The notes below the pieces were generated by a model that did no database searches, had not been told where the DNA came from, and saw only the letters and a program-made list of their open reading frames with translations. 64,000 nucleotides of DNA from Streptococcus suis (lineage in GTDB: Bacteria > Bacillota > Bacilli > Lactobacillales > Streptococcaceae), in NCBI RefSeq assembly GCF_017601095.1, contig NZ_JAGFUX010000001.1:1-64000 (forward strand), in the 5' to 3' direction. The translations under genes and the position numbers were made by a program. This document shows, in pieces, positions 24,424-33,380 of the stretch. Each line of letters starts with the position of its first letter. Position 1 is the stretch's first letter.

Positions 24424-25541
24424 TGTTTCGTGGAATTATTTCTGAATGGTTAGTTTGTGCTGAGTACAATGCCTTAAAGAATAAGGGAGCTGTAGTTATG
24501 ACCATAACTAACCCCCGACCCATCTTCGAAAGCAGATTTATTTCACATAGTTGATACTGGGAAGGGGTATAAAGCAGTTCCTGGTCCAGATATAAAGAGT
24601 GGTGGAAGTACATACGTCTTTAACCAGTGGAAAAAGATTGTAAAATATCGCTATGAAATACCGATGGTAGACATCGACGGCATATTAACCACATAGGAAG
24701 GGATAAAACAATTAACTCAGAAACAACGTGAAGAATTTGAAGAGTTAAGTGCCTTATATCCAAACAAGCGACCACTTGATACTGTTTTTGACAAGGCAGA
24801 TATCAATAGAGTTGTTGTGGATTATTTGAAGTATGTAGAGTTTAATATACTACCAAGTATCGTGTCAGACCTGTCAATTAAAGATGCAAGTATATCTAGA
24901 ATAAAAGAAAAACTCTATAGTGGTGAAGTTTTAAATGGTCAGTCTTATGATTAGAATGTGTATTCTAGCGAAGCAAAGAGATTCTTAAACCGATTACCGA
25001 AGAAATCAAGCTTAACAATCAAGGCAACAATGTTGGTAGTAACGACACAAAATCAGATACAGATTCCAAACCTTGTCAAAAGCAGACTATTGAGCATAGG
25101 ATGGAGGGAGATTTTAGTCCTGATTCTGTAGTAGATAAAGGTATTAAATTTGCAAGAGGTTTAGTTGGGCATATAAAAAAAGGTGGATTTAGTGTTCTAA
25201 AATTTATTGGTGAACATAAAGAGGAAGTGCTCGCTACGGCTGGCGTAATTGCGAGTGTAGTTGTTATGAATATTAGTGACAGAGAAACGCGTTCAAAAGC
25301 GAATTTTAGAGGTCAAGCAGACTGTGAAGATGATTCTGTTAGCGATACGACTTCGACATTCGATAATAGAAATAATAACGTGGAAATATCAGTCTCTGAA
25401 AATAATAACACTCATAACTACCCAAAACAAAGAAAAGATCCAGCAGCTCATGCCTATCGGAGAAATGGTGTAGTTGTTGGAGCTAGGGGGGGAACTGCAG
25501 AAGAAAGAGCAGCAATTAGAAAAGAGCACGGACTAGAATAG
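24424..25541 (+). pseudogene. Decayed gene with two frameshifts and a nonsense codon
   Basis: Four readable pieces line up on one strand. Piece 1 (frame of 24426) reads FRGIISEWLVCAEYNALKN and stops at 24552. Piece 2, one frame over, starts near 24541 (VDTGKGYKAVPGPDIKSGG...), is cut by TAG 24694 and resumes to TAG 24952. Piece 3, back in the first frame, runs from ~24963 to 25541 and keeps an open frame from ATG 25101 (146 codons) with a membrane-like segment (VLATAGVIASVVVMNI) and an acidic/Asn-rich tail. The start of piece 1 resembles restriction- or toxin-like proteins, but no family is certain. Confidence 0.6.
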
Positions 25542-25590
25542 TAATGGGAGTTGTTGTACCCTTCATGGACTTTTACTGGTTCTTAATGAT

Positions 25591-25625
25591 AAACAGGAGC
25601 AGTCAATTGAACTGATCCTGTTTTT
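25591..25625. terminator. Bidirectional terminator
   Basis: AAACAGGA (25591-25598) pairs with TCCTGTTT (25616-25623), with an inner CAGT/ACTG pairing, and T-runs are available on both strands. It lies between the decayed plus-strand gene and the minus-strand DUF5960 gene, whose last codons it contains. Confidence 0.75.
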
Positions 25626-25917
25626 GTACTAAATATGTTGTAGTTTTCATATACGAATAGCGGTAGATTAGCGGATTCTCTTCTAAGGTACTTACTTCAA
25701 ATATGAAGAAGTGATCGCGGTTATCTCTGGACTTTTCCTTATTGAGGACAAAGTAATTCTTGCGTGAAGTTGCCATTGTTTTTAGGATATCATCAGTTAG
25801 GAAAGTCAATGGAATATTCATATTGGAGTAGCGGTAGAAGTCACGTTCAAAATCTTGGTAGCTCTCGCTGTAATAGTCCATTTGCAGGTGATTACGCTGA
25901 AACTCAAGCTGATTCAT
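25603..25917 (-). CDS. DUF5960 family protein
   Basis: 104 residues (MNQLEFQRNHLQMDYYSESY ...; FRNYFVL-type core TSRKNYFVLNKEKSRDNRDH). It matches my recollection of the streptococcal DUF5960 family, usually carried with a YolD-like gene and a UmuC-type polymerase on mobile elements. GGAGGTG lies 5 nt before the start on the minus strand. The upstream partner is only a remnant here. Function unknown. Confidence 0.7.
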   Translation of the reverse strand: MNQLEFQRNHLQMDYYSESYQDFERDFYRYSNMNIPLTFLTDDILKTMATSRKNYFVLNKEKSRDNRDHFFIFEVSTLEENPLIYRYSYMKTTTYLVQKQDQFN

Positions 25918-26056
25918 AAAGCACCTCCTCTACAAGTTCAATACTAATAATGTCTTTCAATTTCAGATCGATGTGACCTGTTGTAGTTTTTATCAAAATG
26001 AAATCCTTATTTAGACTTGGTATTGTTCCACTGTAGGAAACACGCTTGTTTTTTTA
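25904..26056 (-). pseudogene. 3' remnant of a YolD-like gene
   Basis: On the minus strand about 45 codons read RVSYSGTIPSLNKDFILIKT ... GHIDLKLKDIISIELVEE and end at TGA (25904-25906) inside the DUF5960 start. The beta-rich ending with DIISIEL resembles YolD-like proteins. A stop lies directly upstream (26054-26056) and no start is present, so only the 3' end survives. Confidence 0.5.
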
Positions 26057-26381
26057 AAAAGTAACTTGAATTCATTTAGTAGTTGTTAACTTGTCAGAAA
26101 ACTGGAAGTAGTATCCCTAGTGTGCCCTGTTATTTGAAAAATTTATCTAGGAATTATAAAAAAGTGTAGGATTTGTTAAAAATAGAGTGACTACTATTTT
26201 GAACAATTTAGCATAATTAATATTTTTTATTAGGAACTGCAACAAGTGAAATTGCTGTTTTTTACTTGTTTTCATGATATAATCTATACACAATGATAAA
26301 AACTAAAAGTGGCCAAAGTGCTCAATAATAAAGAGAATAAATATCTAAGTCTAATTCAATATTATAATGAAGGAGAACAAT
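26057..26381 (+). other. AT-rich gene-free stretch with promoter
   Basis: No gene seen on either strand. A TGATATAAT extended -10 near 26274-26282 probably drives the Sel1-repeat gene, and AAGGAG at 26370-26375 is its ribosome site. Confidence 0.45.
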
Positions 26382-27038
26382 ATGAACAGTACAGTGGAAT
26401 TATCAGCGGCAGATTATAAAGCGATTGAGAGAAATGATTCTCGTTACCTGAATAGCAAAGGTGCGAATTATTACCGTGAAGGACAATACAATCTTGCAGC
26501 TGCCTATTACCATTTAGCAGCTAGTATGGGAAATTCAGATGCAATGTCTAATTTAGGTTATTGCTATCTATGCGGTCGACATACCGATCCAAACTTGTCA
26601 CTTGCTATTGCTTTTTTTAAATTGGCAGCAAAGAATAAAAATATCGACGCGACATATAAATTGGGAGACATATATGGAGCTACTAAATGGGGAATTCAGG
26701 ATGAAGAATTGTCTATTTATTATTATCGGTTGGCTGTATCCTATATACTTGATGAGCCTTTGGAGGCTTTGCAGGATATAACCTGGTGTCAGGCCTTAAA
26801 ATATTATCCTAGTCTTTGCCTTGTTTTAGGAAAAGCCATGCTTGTGGATGGTCAGCTTTTTGTAAATATTGATTTGGCTTACCAATTTTTAATGTTTGCC
26901 CAAAAAGGTTATGAAATTGAGTTGCAAAACAGAGGGCGTTATTACCAATCAGCCTATGAGCAGGTTCTAAAATTATTGGAAGATCCACAGTTTGACAGTA
27001 TTAGAAGTAAATGGGATTCTTTTTTTGAAGTGGAGTAA
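26382..27038 (+). CDS. Sel1-repeat (TPR-like) protein
   Basis: 218 residues from ATG 26382 (AAGGAG 6 nt upstream; the in-frame ATG 26367 lacks a ribosome site). It has at least three Sel1-type helical repeats: YYREGQYNLAAAYYHLAASMG, AMSNLGYCYL...AIAFFKLAAK and ATYKLGDIYG...SIYYYRLAV. Such repeats are protein-binding scaffolds. No signal peptide, so cytosolic. It abuts the zinc-ribbon gene (stop TAA followed by ATG 27039). Confidence 0.75.
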   Translation: MNSTVELSAADYKAIERNDSRYLNSKGANYYREGQYNLAAAYYHLAASMGNSDAMSNLGYCYLCGRHTDPNLSLAIAFFKLAAKNKNIDATYKLGDIYGATKWGIQDEELSIYYYRLAVSYILDEPLEALQDITWCQALKYYPSLCLVLGKAMLVDGQLFVNIDLAYQFLMFAQKGYEIELQNRGRYYQSAYEQVLKLLEDPQFDSIRSKWDSFFEVE

Positions 27039-27382
27039 ATGGGAGAATTGGATATTGAGGTTGATGGAGTTTGGTGCAAGAAGTGCGATGAATTGCACCC
27101 GTCTCTATACTGGCATGAAAAATTTGATAACTATTTACGGAATCGTAGAGAAGTTTGGGAGCAACAAAAGAAGGTTCGCCCAAAGATGCACATTATGAGG
27201 ATAGCTTACCAAGATTGGGCCTAACTGAACAAAGATATCGAGGAACTTGTGTCTCTTGCGGACACCTGACCTATTTTACCAGTCTAAAAACGAAACGGTT
27301 TATCTGTTCTAATGAATGCAAGTATGCTGATAATCCAGATGATTTTAAATCATATGAGCATTATCTAAAGAAAGAAAAGTAA
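27039..27382 (+). pseudogene. Zinc-ribbon gene split by a frameshift
   Basis: Two overlapping frames look like one gene. The first (27039-27224) reads MGELDIEVDGVWCKKCDELH ... VWEQQ; the second (continuing to 27382) reads KEGSPKDAHYEDSLPRLGL ... CVSCGHLTYF ... FICSNECKYAD. The two CxxC pairs suggest a zinc ribbon. Joining them near 27165-27175, in an A-rich tract, gives a protein of about 113 residues. It could also be programmed frameshifting or a sequencing error. It sits between the Sel1 gene and the nucleotidyltransferase gene with 2-bp spacings. Confidence 0.6.
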
Positions 27383-27384
27383 TA

Positions 27385-28161
27385 ATGAAAACACAAAATG
27401 AGATGATGACCTTAGTCCCCCAAAAATTGAGGGAGATTGAGAAGGAATTTGATGTCGAGGTCTTGTGGGCAATCGAATCAGGTAGTCGTGCTTGGGGTTT
27501 TGAATCACCAGACAGTGACTTCGATGTTCGTTTTATCTACAAACATAAGCCTGGTTTTTATTTAGCTTTGGATAAAGGCCGGGATGTAATTGAATTACCG
27601 ATTGATGAAACCTGGGATGTGAGTGGGTGGGATCTAGACAAAACCTTGAAACTCTTGTTTAAGTCAAACCCAACCTTATTTGAATGGTTGCAGTCGCCGA
27701 TTGTCTATCATCAGACAGATTTTATTGAGCGAATTCGCCAGTATGCTCAGACCTATTTTTCTGAGAAAAAGATGCTCCATCATTATCTAAACACTGCAAA
27801 AGGCCAGATGCAAAAATACCTACTTAGTGAACAGGTCAAACCAAAAAAATATTTTTATGCTTTGCGTCCTATTTTGGCATGTCGTTGGATTGAGAAATAT
27901 CATACAATTCCCCCTATTTTGTTTGAAGACCTCGTTCAGGATTTGCTTCCAGAGGAAATGAAACCCCATGTCGCAGCATTGCTGGACTTGAAAATCAACC
28001 ATCCAGAAGAAACACTCATTTCACCCTTACTTCCGATTCAAAACTACGTGGAAGAAAGCATTCGAGAAATTGAAGCCTATATCCAAACTGTTCAGGATGA
28101 GAGACAGGATATCTTAGCACTGAATCGCTTCTTTTTGGAGGAATTAGGGATGGAGAGTTAG
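27385..28161 (+). CDS. RlaP/YcgL-like nucleotidyltransferase
   Basis: 258 residues. Polymerase-beta-type nucleotidyltransferase signature AIESGSRAWGFESPDSDFDVRFIY (GSxxWG...DSDxDxR) at ~30-53, with the third Asp-bearing strand near DVIELPIDETWDVSGWDL. It belongs to the RNA-repair-associated RlaP family by pattern; substrate unknown. It starts 2 bp after the zinc-ribbon frame, so probably one operon with it and the Sel1 gene. Confidence 0.8.
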   Translation: MKTQNEMMTLVPQKLREIEKEFDVEVLWAIESGSRAWGFESPDSDFDVRFIYKHKPGFYLALDKGRDVIELPIDETWDVSGWDLDKTLKLLFKSNPTLFEWLQSPIVYHQTDFIERIRQYAQTYFSEKKMLHHYLNTAKGQMQKYLLSEQVKPKKYFYALRPILACRWIEKYHTIPPILFEDLVQDLLPEEMKPHVAALLDLKINHPEETLISPLLPIQNYVEESIREIEAYIQTVQDERQDILALNRFFLEELGMES

Positions 28162-28230
28162 GGAGTTTGCAGATCTACTGTTAATCTATTTGCTATGATA
28201 CAAGTGAATTTTTAAGGAGTGTAATGCTGT

Positions 28231-29418
28231 ATGTCAGAATCAATAAACGAAGATAATGTTCCCAATCCAGAACAGCGTTTGGATTTTTTCTGTCCCTTTT
28301 CACAGTTTGTTTCAAATATCAGTCAGGAAGCATCTCAAATTGTAGAGACAACTGGACAGTTTATTTCGGAATCAAGCGGTAAAATAGGAGAAATAGCTGA
28401 AAATATTGGTGCCGAAATTGGCAAGAAGACAGATGAAATGGTTGCTGAATCATCTAAGATTGCGGATAATCTTGGGCAAACAGTAGCGGCATTATCGAAA
28501 GAAACTGCCAAAGTAACAGATGAAATTGGGAAAAAAACAGAGGATGTGGATTTGTTCAATGAAGGTTTGAGAAAAAAGGCTATTGAAGATTACAATCAGG
28601 CGGTGAATGGTTTTGAAGAAGTATCTGAGAAATTAAGCAGTGCTAGTGTAGAGTTATTTGCTGTTCGTAAAGAAGGCTATCAACTTGTCAAACAGGTGGA
28701 AGAGCAAATTAATCAATTGGCCAATACACCTAAAGAATTTCAAGTACGACTTGAAGAAATTGAATGTGTTATCAATCATTTTGAAAGAAAAGAAAATGAA
28801 ATCAATCAGGCAGAAATTCAAGTTAAAGCTGCAAGAGGTGGTGTAGGTGTTGGCACGACACTTGGTGCCATGGGAATTGCTGTCGCAACGATGGGGCCAA
28901 CAGCTGCAATGGGAGTTGCAACCACTTTTGGGGTTGCTTCAACTGGAACAGCTATTTCAGCACTTTCTGGAGCGGCGGCAAATAGCGCCGCCTTGGCATG
29001 GTTAGGGGGTGGAGCCTTGGCTGCTGGCGGTGGTGGAATGACTGCCGGAAGCGCCTTTCTAGCTTTAGCTGGACCTGTTGGTTGGACCATTGCAGGTGTT
29101 GCTGGGATTACAGCACTTGGTTCAGGAATATACGCCCATCATAAGAATAAGGAATTGGCAAACGAGTTAGCGGATGAAATTATTAAAATTAACACTATTA
29201 TCCAACATTTAAATTTAAAATGCCAAGAGGTCGAAGAGCTGATGGCATTGACTCAAAAGCAAATTGAGAGTGTGAGGGAAACAAGCTTATTGGTCATTGG
29301 AAGGGATTACTCACTTTTTTCTGAAAGCGAACGTCTACAAGCAGGAATTCTCGTCAATTCAACCTTGAGTCTGGCCCAATTGATTGATAAGGAGCTAAGT
29401 TTAGATGGTGAAATCTAA
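28231..29418 (+). CDS. Coiled-coil protein with Gly/Ala-rich hydrophobic hairpin
   Basis: 395 residues, unrecognised. Residues ~30-110 are a repetitive amphipathic stretch (KIGEIAENIGAEIGKKTDE, KVTDEIGKKTED), ~110-195 a coiled coil. Then ~200-290 is a long glycine/alanine-rich hydrophobic region (GVGVGTTLGAMGIAVATMG, GGGALAAGGGGMTAGS, LAGPVGWTIAGVAGI), and a second coiled coil closes it. The layout recalls membrane-inserting hairpins of pore-forming or membrane-bending proteins. It overlaps the next gene by 14 bases, so the two products probably work together. No signal peptide. Confidence 0.6.
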   Translation: MSESINEDNVPNPEQRLDFFCPFSQFVSNISQEASQIVETTGQFISESSGKIGEIAENIGAEIGKKTDEMVAESSKIADNLGQTVAALSKETAKVTDEIGKKTEDVDLFNEGLRKKAIEDYNQAVNGFEEVSEKLSSASVELFAVRKEGYQLVKQVEEQINQLANTPKEFQVRLEEIECVINHFERKENEINQAEIQVKAARGGVGVGTTLGAMGIAVATMGPTAAMGVATTFGVASTGTAISALSGAAANSAALAWLGGGALAAGGGGMTAGSAFLALAGPVGWTIAGVAGITALGSGIYAHHKNKELANELADEIIKINTIIQHLNLKCQEVEELMALTQKQIESVRETSLLVIGRDYSLFSESERLQAGILVNSTLSLAQLIDKELSLDGEI

Positions 29419-30898
29419 AGAATTGGATTTTCATGTTGCTCAGGGAATAGCAGCCTATGTTGATTTTCTTCGTCAATTGAGATTGGAAGAATTTAGACAG
29501 ACAATTGGTGACATTCTTTCCGATGAGATAGCTTCCTTGAAAGAATTAGCAGTTCGAGAAGGGATTGCCCATGGACATTTACAAGCTGCCCAAAAAGAAA
29601 TCGACTACTTAATTCAACTGAATCGTGGGGGAGAAAAAGGGGTTCATGGATTTATTGCAGAGTTTGCAGAAGTAGGTATTCGAAATGCCCGAGCTGCTTT
29701 TGGCCAACTGGAAGAGACTGCAAAGGTTTTAAATAATAATGGCCCTGCGGATCTTATCATTGGGGGCAAAGAAATTCAAATGAAATTCTATGCTAATCTC
29801 TTGCAGGCTCTACAAACAGCTCCCAAATACAAGCAGGATTTGCTATTTCCCAAAGATCAGGTAAAAGTCATCCAGAAAATAATGGCCAATGAAAAGATTG
29901 TGCACTATCGTGGAGAGAGACTAACGCTCGCTAAAATTGAAGCTATCAAAAAGGTTATTCAAGAGGAAGAGAGTCGAAGAGGGCTAACTTGGAATAAGTG
30001 GCTATATTCATCAGTCAATGAGTACCGTGATGTTCAAGTGAAGACCATTCATGAAACGATTTCTACTGAAAAAGAGCGCATGTTACGAGCTGGCGAGAAG
30101 GAAAGGCGAGAAATCCATGCTCAAAAGAATAGAGCTCAGGAAGCTGCCAAACTAAAGGCACAGCCCAATCTAGGTGAAGCTGCCAAAGTAGCTGGGATTG
30201 GTGCGGTTGTTCAAGCGGGGATGACTTTTGGACTTTTTGTTTACCAAAGGCATAAAGCAGGTAAGGAAATATGGGAATTTAAAGAATCTGATTGGAAAGC
30301 AGCAGGTATTGAAGTTGGCATGGCTGCAGGAAAAGGTGGTTTTACTGGTTTTGCAATCTATGGACTGACAAATGTTTGTCAGTTGAGCGCACCCAGTGCC
30401 GGGGCCATTACTGCAGGTACTTTTGGACTTTTGAGCGCGATAATTGCTTTTCGAACAGGTCAAATTGATGAAGCTGGTTTTATGAATCAACTGACTTTGA
30501 ATGCTCTGGATGCAACAGGCACAGCCATCGGTGCAGCAGTTGGCCAGATCCTTATTCCTGTTCCAGTTCTTGGAGCCTTAGTTGGCTCCATTCTGGCTAG
30601 CACCTGCTTAAATTTGGGCAAAGGATTTTTGTCGGATCATGAAAGAAAATTGATTCAAGCCTACCAAAACAAAATTGATCAGCATGTTCAATTACTAGCA
30701 TTTGAAGAAAAGCAAATGCTACAACAACTTTTAGATAAATTTCATGCCTTGGGGAAACTACAAGAATATTCATTTGATAGGAACATAAATATCCAACTAC
30801 GCTTGCAGACATCTGTTGATTTCGGAGTAGCCCTTGGAATTGAAGATGACAGACTCTTACACAATCAGAAAGAAATAGACGACTATTTTTTAAGTTGA
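29405..30898 (+). CDS. Large partner protein with hydrophobic C-terminal core
   Basis: 497 residues, unrecognised. The N-terminal ~260 residues are helical and charged (EYRDVQVKTIHETISTEKER). Residues ~270-420 hold several hydrophobic glycine-rich segments (VAGIGAVVQAGMTFGLFVY, GAITAGTFGLLSAIIAF, GQILIPVPVLGALVGSILA), then a coiled coil. This parallels the organisation of the overlapping upstream gene, suggesting a two-component membrane-associated system. Function unknown; defence, toxin or envelope stress roles are all possible. Confidence 0.6.
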   Translation: MVKSKELDFHVAQGIAAYVDFLRQLRLEEFRQTIGDILSDEIASLKELAVREGIAHGHLQAAQKEIDYLIQLNRGGEKGVHGFIAEFAEVGIRNARAAFGQLEETAKVLNNNGPADLIIGGKEIQMKFYANLLQALQTAPKYKQDLLFPKDQVKVIQKIMANEKIVHYRGERLTLAKIEAIKKVIQEEESRRGLTWNKWLYSSVNEYRDVQVKTIHETISTEKERMLRAGEKERREIHAQKNRAQEAAKLKAQPNLGEAAKVAGIGAVVQAGMTFGLFVYQRHKAGKEIWEFKESDWKAAGIEVGMAAGKGGFTGFAIYGLTNVCQLSAPSAGAITAGTFGLLSAIIAFRTGQIDEAGFMNQLTLNALDATGTAIGAAVGQILIPVPVLGALVGSILASTCLNLGKGFLSDHERKLIQAYQNKIDQHVQLLAFEEKQMLQQLLDKFHALGKLQEYSFDRNINIQLRLQTSVDFGVALGIEDDRLLHNQKEIDDYFLS

Positions 30899-30920
30899 TG
30901 TTATTAAGAAAGGAACCAAA

Positions 30921-31616
30921 TTGCATTACAAACACGTTTTATTTGATTTAGACCATACTTTGCTGGATTTTGCGCGTGGGGAAGAGCTTGCCTTGACCCA
31001 GTTTTTGAAGGCAATGGATGTGACTGATATTCAGGCTTTCAAAGATGTCTATCGTCCGATTAACCAAGCCATGTGGAAGGATTTGGAAAAAGGCTTGATT
31101 AGCAAGCAGGAGTTGATTGACACACGTTTTTCCAAAACCTTTGCCCAGTTTGGCCGCCAAGTGGATGGCCGCCAGATGGCTCTAACCTATCAGGAATTTA
31201 TCGGTAAGCAGGGACAAATTTTTACAGGGGCAGACCAGTTGCTACGCCAGTTGACCCAAAATGGCTACCAGCTGTATGCAGCGACAAACGGTATCACTTA
31301 CATCCAGGAGAACCGCCTGCACCATTCTCCCATCCAGCAGTATTTTACAGATGTCTTCATTTCAGAAAAGATGGGGACCCAGAAGCCTGCGGCTGCTTTT
31401 TTTGATAAAATAGCAGAGCAGGTTTCAGGCGGTGATAAGACCAGTCTTTTGATGGTGGGGGACAGCTTGACTGCAGATATTCAAGGAGCTAATAATGCAG
31501 GAATCGATTCTGTCTGGTACAATCCAACCAAGCAAATCAATCAAGGGCCAGCTAAGCCAACCTACACTATTTCACATTATAGTGAACTTTTTGATATTTT
31601 ATCCATCAAAGAATAG
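30921..31616 (+). CDS. HAD phosphatase, YjjG-type nucleotidase
   Basis: 231 residues. HAD motif I LFDLDHTLLDF (nucleophile Asp), motif II ATNG, motif III KPAAAFF and motif IV MVGDSLTADIQGA. The pattern fits YjjG/YfnB pyrimidine 5'-nucleotidases that clean non-canonical nucleotides. The start is TTG 30921, with AAGGA 6 nt upstream and no better ATG. It is followed within 10 bp by the LdcB-like lipoprotein gene. Confidence 0.85.
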   Translation: MHYKHVLFDLDHTLLDFARGEELALTQFLKAMDVTDIQAFKDVYRPINQAMWKDLEKGLISKQELIDTRFSKTFAQFGRQVDGRQMALTYQEFIGKQGQIFTGADQLLRQLTQNGYQLYAATNGITYIQENRLHHSPIQQYFTDVFISEKMGTQKPAAAFFDKIAEQVSGGDKTSLLMVGDSLTADIQGANNAGIDSVWYNPTKQINQGPAKPTYTISHYSELFDILSIKE

Positions 31617-31626
31617 GAGAAGGAAT

Positions 31627-32304
31627 ATGAAACAGAGATATTGGTTATTGTTAGGTATCAGTTTAACAATTCTGGCTGCTTGTGGTAATTCTCAAGAAAA
31701 ACAAATCAGTGAAAACAGTAATCAAACTACTCAAACAACAAAAAGTAGTCGAGAACCTACTTATAACGGAACGTATTACTATATTGAAGGCAAGTATGGG
31801 CCAGTTATTGTTGTCAATAAAAAACATCCTCTAGCAAGCTCTTACGCACCAGGAGAGGACCCAACTGCCCTTGCTTCCTTCTTGGCGTTACTGGCCGATA
31901 TGCAGGCGCAAGGCTTTGCGGTCTCCAATCAATATTCTGGTTTTCGCTCCTATGAAACACAGGCTTCGCTCTACCAAAACTATGTCAACCAAGATGGTCA
32001 GGCTAATGCCGATCGCTACTCAGCTAGACCAGGTTATTCAGAACACCAAACTGGACTGGCCTTTGATCTGATTGATACTGACGGAAATCTTTTAACGGAA
32101 CCGACAGCCTGTCAGTGGTTGGCCCAGCATGCTCACGAATATGGATTTGTTGTTCGCTATTTGGAAGGGAAAGAAGCTTCAACAGGCTACATGCCAGAAT
32201 CTTGGCATATCCGGTATATTGGTCAAGAAGCGACAGAAATCTACCAATCTGGCTTGACTCTGGAAGAGTATTATGGAGTTGAAGGTGGCGATTACGCCCA
32301 ATAG
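31627..32304 (+). CDS. ldcB: LdcB/DacB-type peptidoglycan carboxypeptidase (lipoprotein)
   Basis: 225 residues from ATG 31627 (AGGAGAAGGA upstream). The lipobox is LTILAACG, so it is lipid-anchored outside. M15B/VanY zinc peptidase motifs: SGFRSYETQASLY, SEHQTGLAFDLID (SxHxxGxAxD) and ESWHIRY (ExWH). The streptococcal orthologue trims D-Ala from tetrapeptide stems during cell-wall maturation. A Ser/Thr/Asn-rich linker (~20-50) separates anchor and enzyme. Confidence 0.85.
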   Translation: MKQRYWLLLGISLTILAACGNSQEKQISENSNQTTQTTKSSREPTYNGTYYYIEGKYGPVIVVNKKHPLASSYAPGEDPTALASFLALLADMQAQGFAVSNQYSGFRSYETQASLYQNYVNQDGQANADRYSARPGYSEHQTGLAFDLIDTDGNLLTEPTACQWLAQHAHEYGFVVRYLEGKEASTGYMPESWHIRYIGQEATEIYQSGLTLEEYYGVEGGDYAQ

Positions 32305-32375
32305 CACTAATTAGTTGTACGGACCATTTACCTGTGGTATAATGAGGAGCCAAAATTGGCAAGGAGGAAATTTAC

Positions 32376-32825
32376 ATGCTTAAAGCAATGGAAGTCTATT
32401 TGGTTACAAATGGTAACGGATTAGAAGCAATTGAATTTTACAAGAACGCGCTAGGCGCAGAAGTTGAAAAAGTGAATTTGTACAAAGATTTTATACCAGA
32501 CTGCCCAGCTGAATTGGAAAATTTTGTCATGAATGCTCAATTTCGTTTTGAAAATGGGCAACGATTCATGTTGTCTGATAATAACCCTGAAATGCCTTTT
32601 TCAGTGGGTGACAACATTACAGCTGCTTTGATTACCGATGACGAGGCAACAGCCAAAGACCTATTTGCTAAATTGTCTAAAGATGCAAAACAAATCACAA
32701 TGGACTTACAAGCAGTACCTTGGTCTCCAGCTTACGGCTCATTGCAAGACAAATTCGGTATCCATTGGCAAGTCAATGCGGAAGTTGCTGGCTTTGGTCA
32801 AGAATACTACGCAGAAGAGAAATAA
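32376..32825 (+). CDS. VOC family (PhnB/glyoxalase-like) protein
   Basis: 149 residues with the paired beta-alpha-beta pattern of the vicinal oxygen chelate fold: AIEFYKNALGAEVEKV, RFMLSDNNP, DLFAKLSKDAKQITMDL and WSPAYGSLQDKFGIHWQV. Substrate unknown. It has its own promoter (TATAATG near 32337) and GGAGG ribosome site. Confidence 0.8.
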   Translation: MLKAMEVYLVTNGNGLEAIEFYKNALGAEVEKVNLYKDFIPDCPAELENFVMNAQFRFENGQRFMLSDNNPEMPFSVGDNITAALITDDEATAKDLFAKLSKDAKQITMDLQAVPWSPAYGSLQDKFGIHWQVNAEVAGFGQEYYAEEK

Positions 32826-32828
32826 TAT

Positions 32829-32852
32829 AAAACCAGGTTTCCCTGGTTTTTT
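32829..32852 (+). terminator. Terminator after the VOC gene
   Basis: AAACCAGG-TTTC-CCTGGTTT stem followed by TTTT. A new promoter (TATAATA near 32875) follows for the next gene. Confidence 0.8.
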
Positions 32853-32901
32853 GATTGCTCTGAAGAAATTTGCTATAATATAAACCAAAAAAGGAGCTGC
32901 C

Positions 32902-33357
32902 ATGGAAGTAGAAATCAAACAAGCTGAAAATCAATATATCTTACGCCTCAACTATGGGGTCCAATCAAGTCCTTCTGATAGTTGGGAACTCCTTGCCACC
33001 AACCAAGGATTTGAAAAGTGGTTTCCTCAGTTAAGAGTGGAGACTGACCATTTGGTTTTTGAGATGGAAGATTTTCGAGAGGTCATGCCCCTGCTTAGCT
33101 ACCAACCAGAATCGCACCTTGCTTACGAATGGGACAGGGCACAGGTTAGTTTTCACATTAAGGACCAGCAGATTGTTTTTGAAGAAATAATTCCATTTGA
33201 TTTTGGGAATGAATTTTCAGATGCAAAAAAAGATATGACTGGCTGGTTGGTACAAAATGACTGCATCAAGTCCCTATTGAATGCTGAGAAACTGCCAGAT
33301 AGAGCCGCTCTTCGAGAAAAATGGTCGGCCTATTTGGAAAAAGAATTGAATGGTTAG
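32902..33357 (+). CDS. SRPBCC/START-like domain protein
   Basis: 151 residues. Helix-grip pattern: VQSSPSDSWELLATNQGFEKWFPQL, then strands HLVFEMED, HLAYEWDRAQVSF and a final helix (WSAYLEKELNG), as in AHSA1-like SRPBCC proteins that bind hydrophobic ligands. GGAGCTGCC precedes the start. It is followed 23 bp later by the DUF2130 gene. Confidence 0.65.
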   Translation: MEVEIKQAENQYILRLNYGVQSSPSDSWELLATNQGFEKWFPQLRVETDHLVFEMEDFREVMPLLSYQPESHLAYEWDRAQVSFHIKDQQIVFEEIIPFDFGNEFSDAKKDMTGWLVQNDCIKSLLNAEKLPDRAALREKWSAYLEKELNG

Positions 33358-33380
33358 TTGAAATTGGAAAGGAATCACTT

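Noticed and set aside
28818-29090. Minus-strand Pro/Ala-rich frame
   Set aside because: It is the mirror of the Gly/Ala-rich hydrophobic region of the plus-strand gene.
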